DNA of 64,000 bases. Origin: Sphaerisporangium album (GTDB taxonomy: Bacteria; Actinomycetota; Actinomycetes; Streptosporangiales; Streptosporangiaceae). Location: contig NZ_QOIL01000009.1 of NCBI RefSeq assembly GCF_003323745.1, positions 1 to 64,000 of the forward strand. The letters are read 5' to 3'. The position numbers and the translations under genes are program-made. Below, piece by piece: positions 63,415 through 64,000 of this stretch. The notes below the pieces were generated by a model. It saw only the letters and a program-made list of their open reading frames with translations, searched no databases and had not been told where the DNA came from. Numbering within the stretch: the stretch's first letter is position 1; every line of letters begins with the position of its first letter.

Positions 63415-64000
63415 ATGGCCCTCACCCGCCTGAGCTCACCGAGCGCCTCGCCCCCGCGGTCCGTGCCCGCCGCGCCCACGCGCCCCGGCCGGCGGTGGAT
63501 CACCCCGTGGCTGTTCCTCGCCGTCCCGTTGATCATGCTGGTGACCTTCACCTACGTGCCGGTCGCGAACATGATCTCCTACAGCTTCACCGACTGGGAC
63601 GGCGTGAGCCCGGACAAGGATTTCGTCGGCCTGGGCAACTACGCGCAGTTGTTCACCCGCCCGGAACTGTTCCAGGTCTTCTCCGTCAGCCTCTTCTACC
63701 TCGTCGCGTCCTTCGCGCAGATCGCGCTGGCGCTGTATTTCGCCACGGTGCTGAGCTTCAGGCTGCGGCTGCGCAACCTGTTCAAGGGCGTCCTGTTCTT
63801 CCCCTACCTGCTCAACGGCGTCGCGGTGGCGTTCGTCTTCCTCTACGTGTTCCAGCCCGGCGGCACGCTGGACGGGCTGCTGCGCCTGTTCGGCGTGGAC
63901 GCCAAGATCTTCTGGCTCGGCGACCCCGACCTGGTCAACGTCTCACTGGCGGGGGTGTCGATCTGGCGCTTTCTCGGGCTGAACTTCGTGCTCTTCCTGG
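63415..64000 (+). CDS. Sugar ABC permease, MalF type, partial (runs off the window)
   Basis: The ATG at 63415 starts a permease with a basic N-terminus and membrane helices (WITPWLFLAVPLIMLVTFTY, GVLFFPYLLNGVAVAFVFLY). It is cut at base 64000 before the EAA loop. It lies eight bases after the binding-protein stop. It happens to share the frame of the 5' part of the shifted gene, so an artificial fusion frame is open, but the proteins are separate. Confidence 0.88.
   Translation, partial: MALTRLSSPSASPPRSVPAAPTRPGRRWITPWLFLAVPLIMLVTFTYVPVANMISYSFTDWDGVSPDKDFVGLGNYAQLFTRPELFQVFSVSLFYLVASFAQIALALYFATVLSFRLRLRNLFKGVLFFPYLLNGVAVAFVFLYVFQPGGTLDGLLRLFGVDAKIFWLGDPDLVNVSLAGVSIWRFLGLNFVLFL

Noticed and set aside
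62071-64000. Continuous open frame joining the binding protein start to the permease
   Set aside because: It arises because the frameshift puts the 5' half in the permease frame; the middle part is non-homologous shadow sequence.

Overview
This is high-GC DNA with GTG and TTG starts, many 1- to 4-base start/stop overlaps, an IdeR/DmdR1-type iron box, a Spo0M homologue, several LacI-controlled sugar uptake operons without their own ATPase, and SARP/LuxR regulators. Together these point to a soil actinomycete, most likely of the Streptosporangiales (Nonomuraea/Actinomadura-like). That placement is inferred from gene style, not from a marker gene. The window starts inside a GH10 xylanase and ends inside a sugar permease.

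Layout. 0-8 kb: a GH10 xylanase start, a heterodimeric ABC exporter, a TetR-ferredoxin-P450 operon with an apparently leaderless promoter, and Spo0M. 8-13.4 kb: an accessory patch with a truncated ribbon-helix-helix gene, an XRE-TPR regulator divergent from five translationally coupled small genes, a set of gene fragments beside an iteron-like repeat, and a membrane-anchored protein of unknown function. 13.5-20.5 kb: a xylobiose locus of the bxlR-bxlA / bxlEFG type with palindromic operators. 20.5-24.2 kb: an iron-regulated Fe(III) ABC importer.

24.3-43 kb is the most interesting part: an apparently undescribed hybrid RiPP (ribosomally made, modified peptide) cluster. A 92-residue precursor (29244-29522) has a C-terminal Gly/Ser/Cys/Trp core. 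It is followed by a hairpin, a radical SAM-SPASM maturase, a PqqD-like leader-binding protein and an FAD enzyme. The opposite strand carries a DrrAB-like exporter, YcaO, TfuA, a P450, an O-methyltransferase and a LuxR regulator with an atypical receiver. The two operons start from promoters sharing an identical 26-bp element. A further protein fuses an ATP-grasp peptide ligase to a SARP regulator. Divergent from the precursor is a second peptide whose sequence is homologous to the precursor leader but which has no core. It is coupled to an adenylate-cyclase/ATPase/TPR protein, a subtilase without a signal peptide and a GAF protein. I read these as a sensing, regulatory or leader-processing arm.

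43-50 kb: a LacI-controlled operon for an alpha-linked oligosaccharide (GH29-like enzyme, importer, GH36 alpha-galactosidase-like enzyme). 50-57.5 kb: PfpI protein, sulfotransferase, two histidine kinases around one response regulator, a multi-pass membrane protein and a molybdopterin oxidoreductase. 57.5-64 kb: a secreted GH76 mannanase, an aldehyde dehydrogenase, and a third LacI-controlled sugar importer whose binding-protein gene carries a one-base frameshift.
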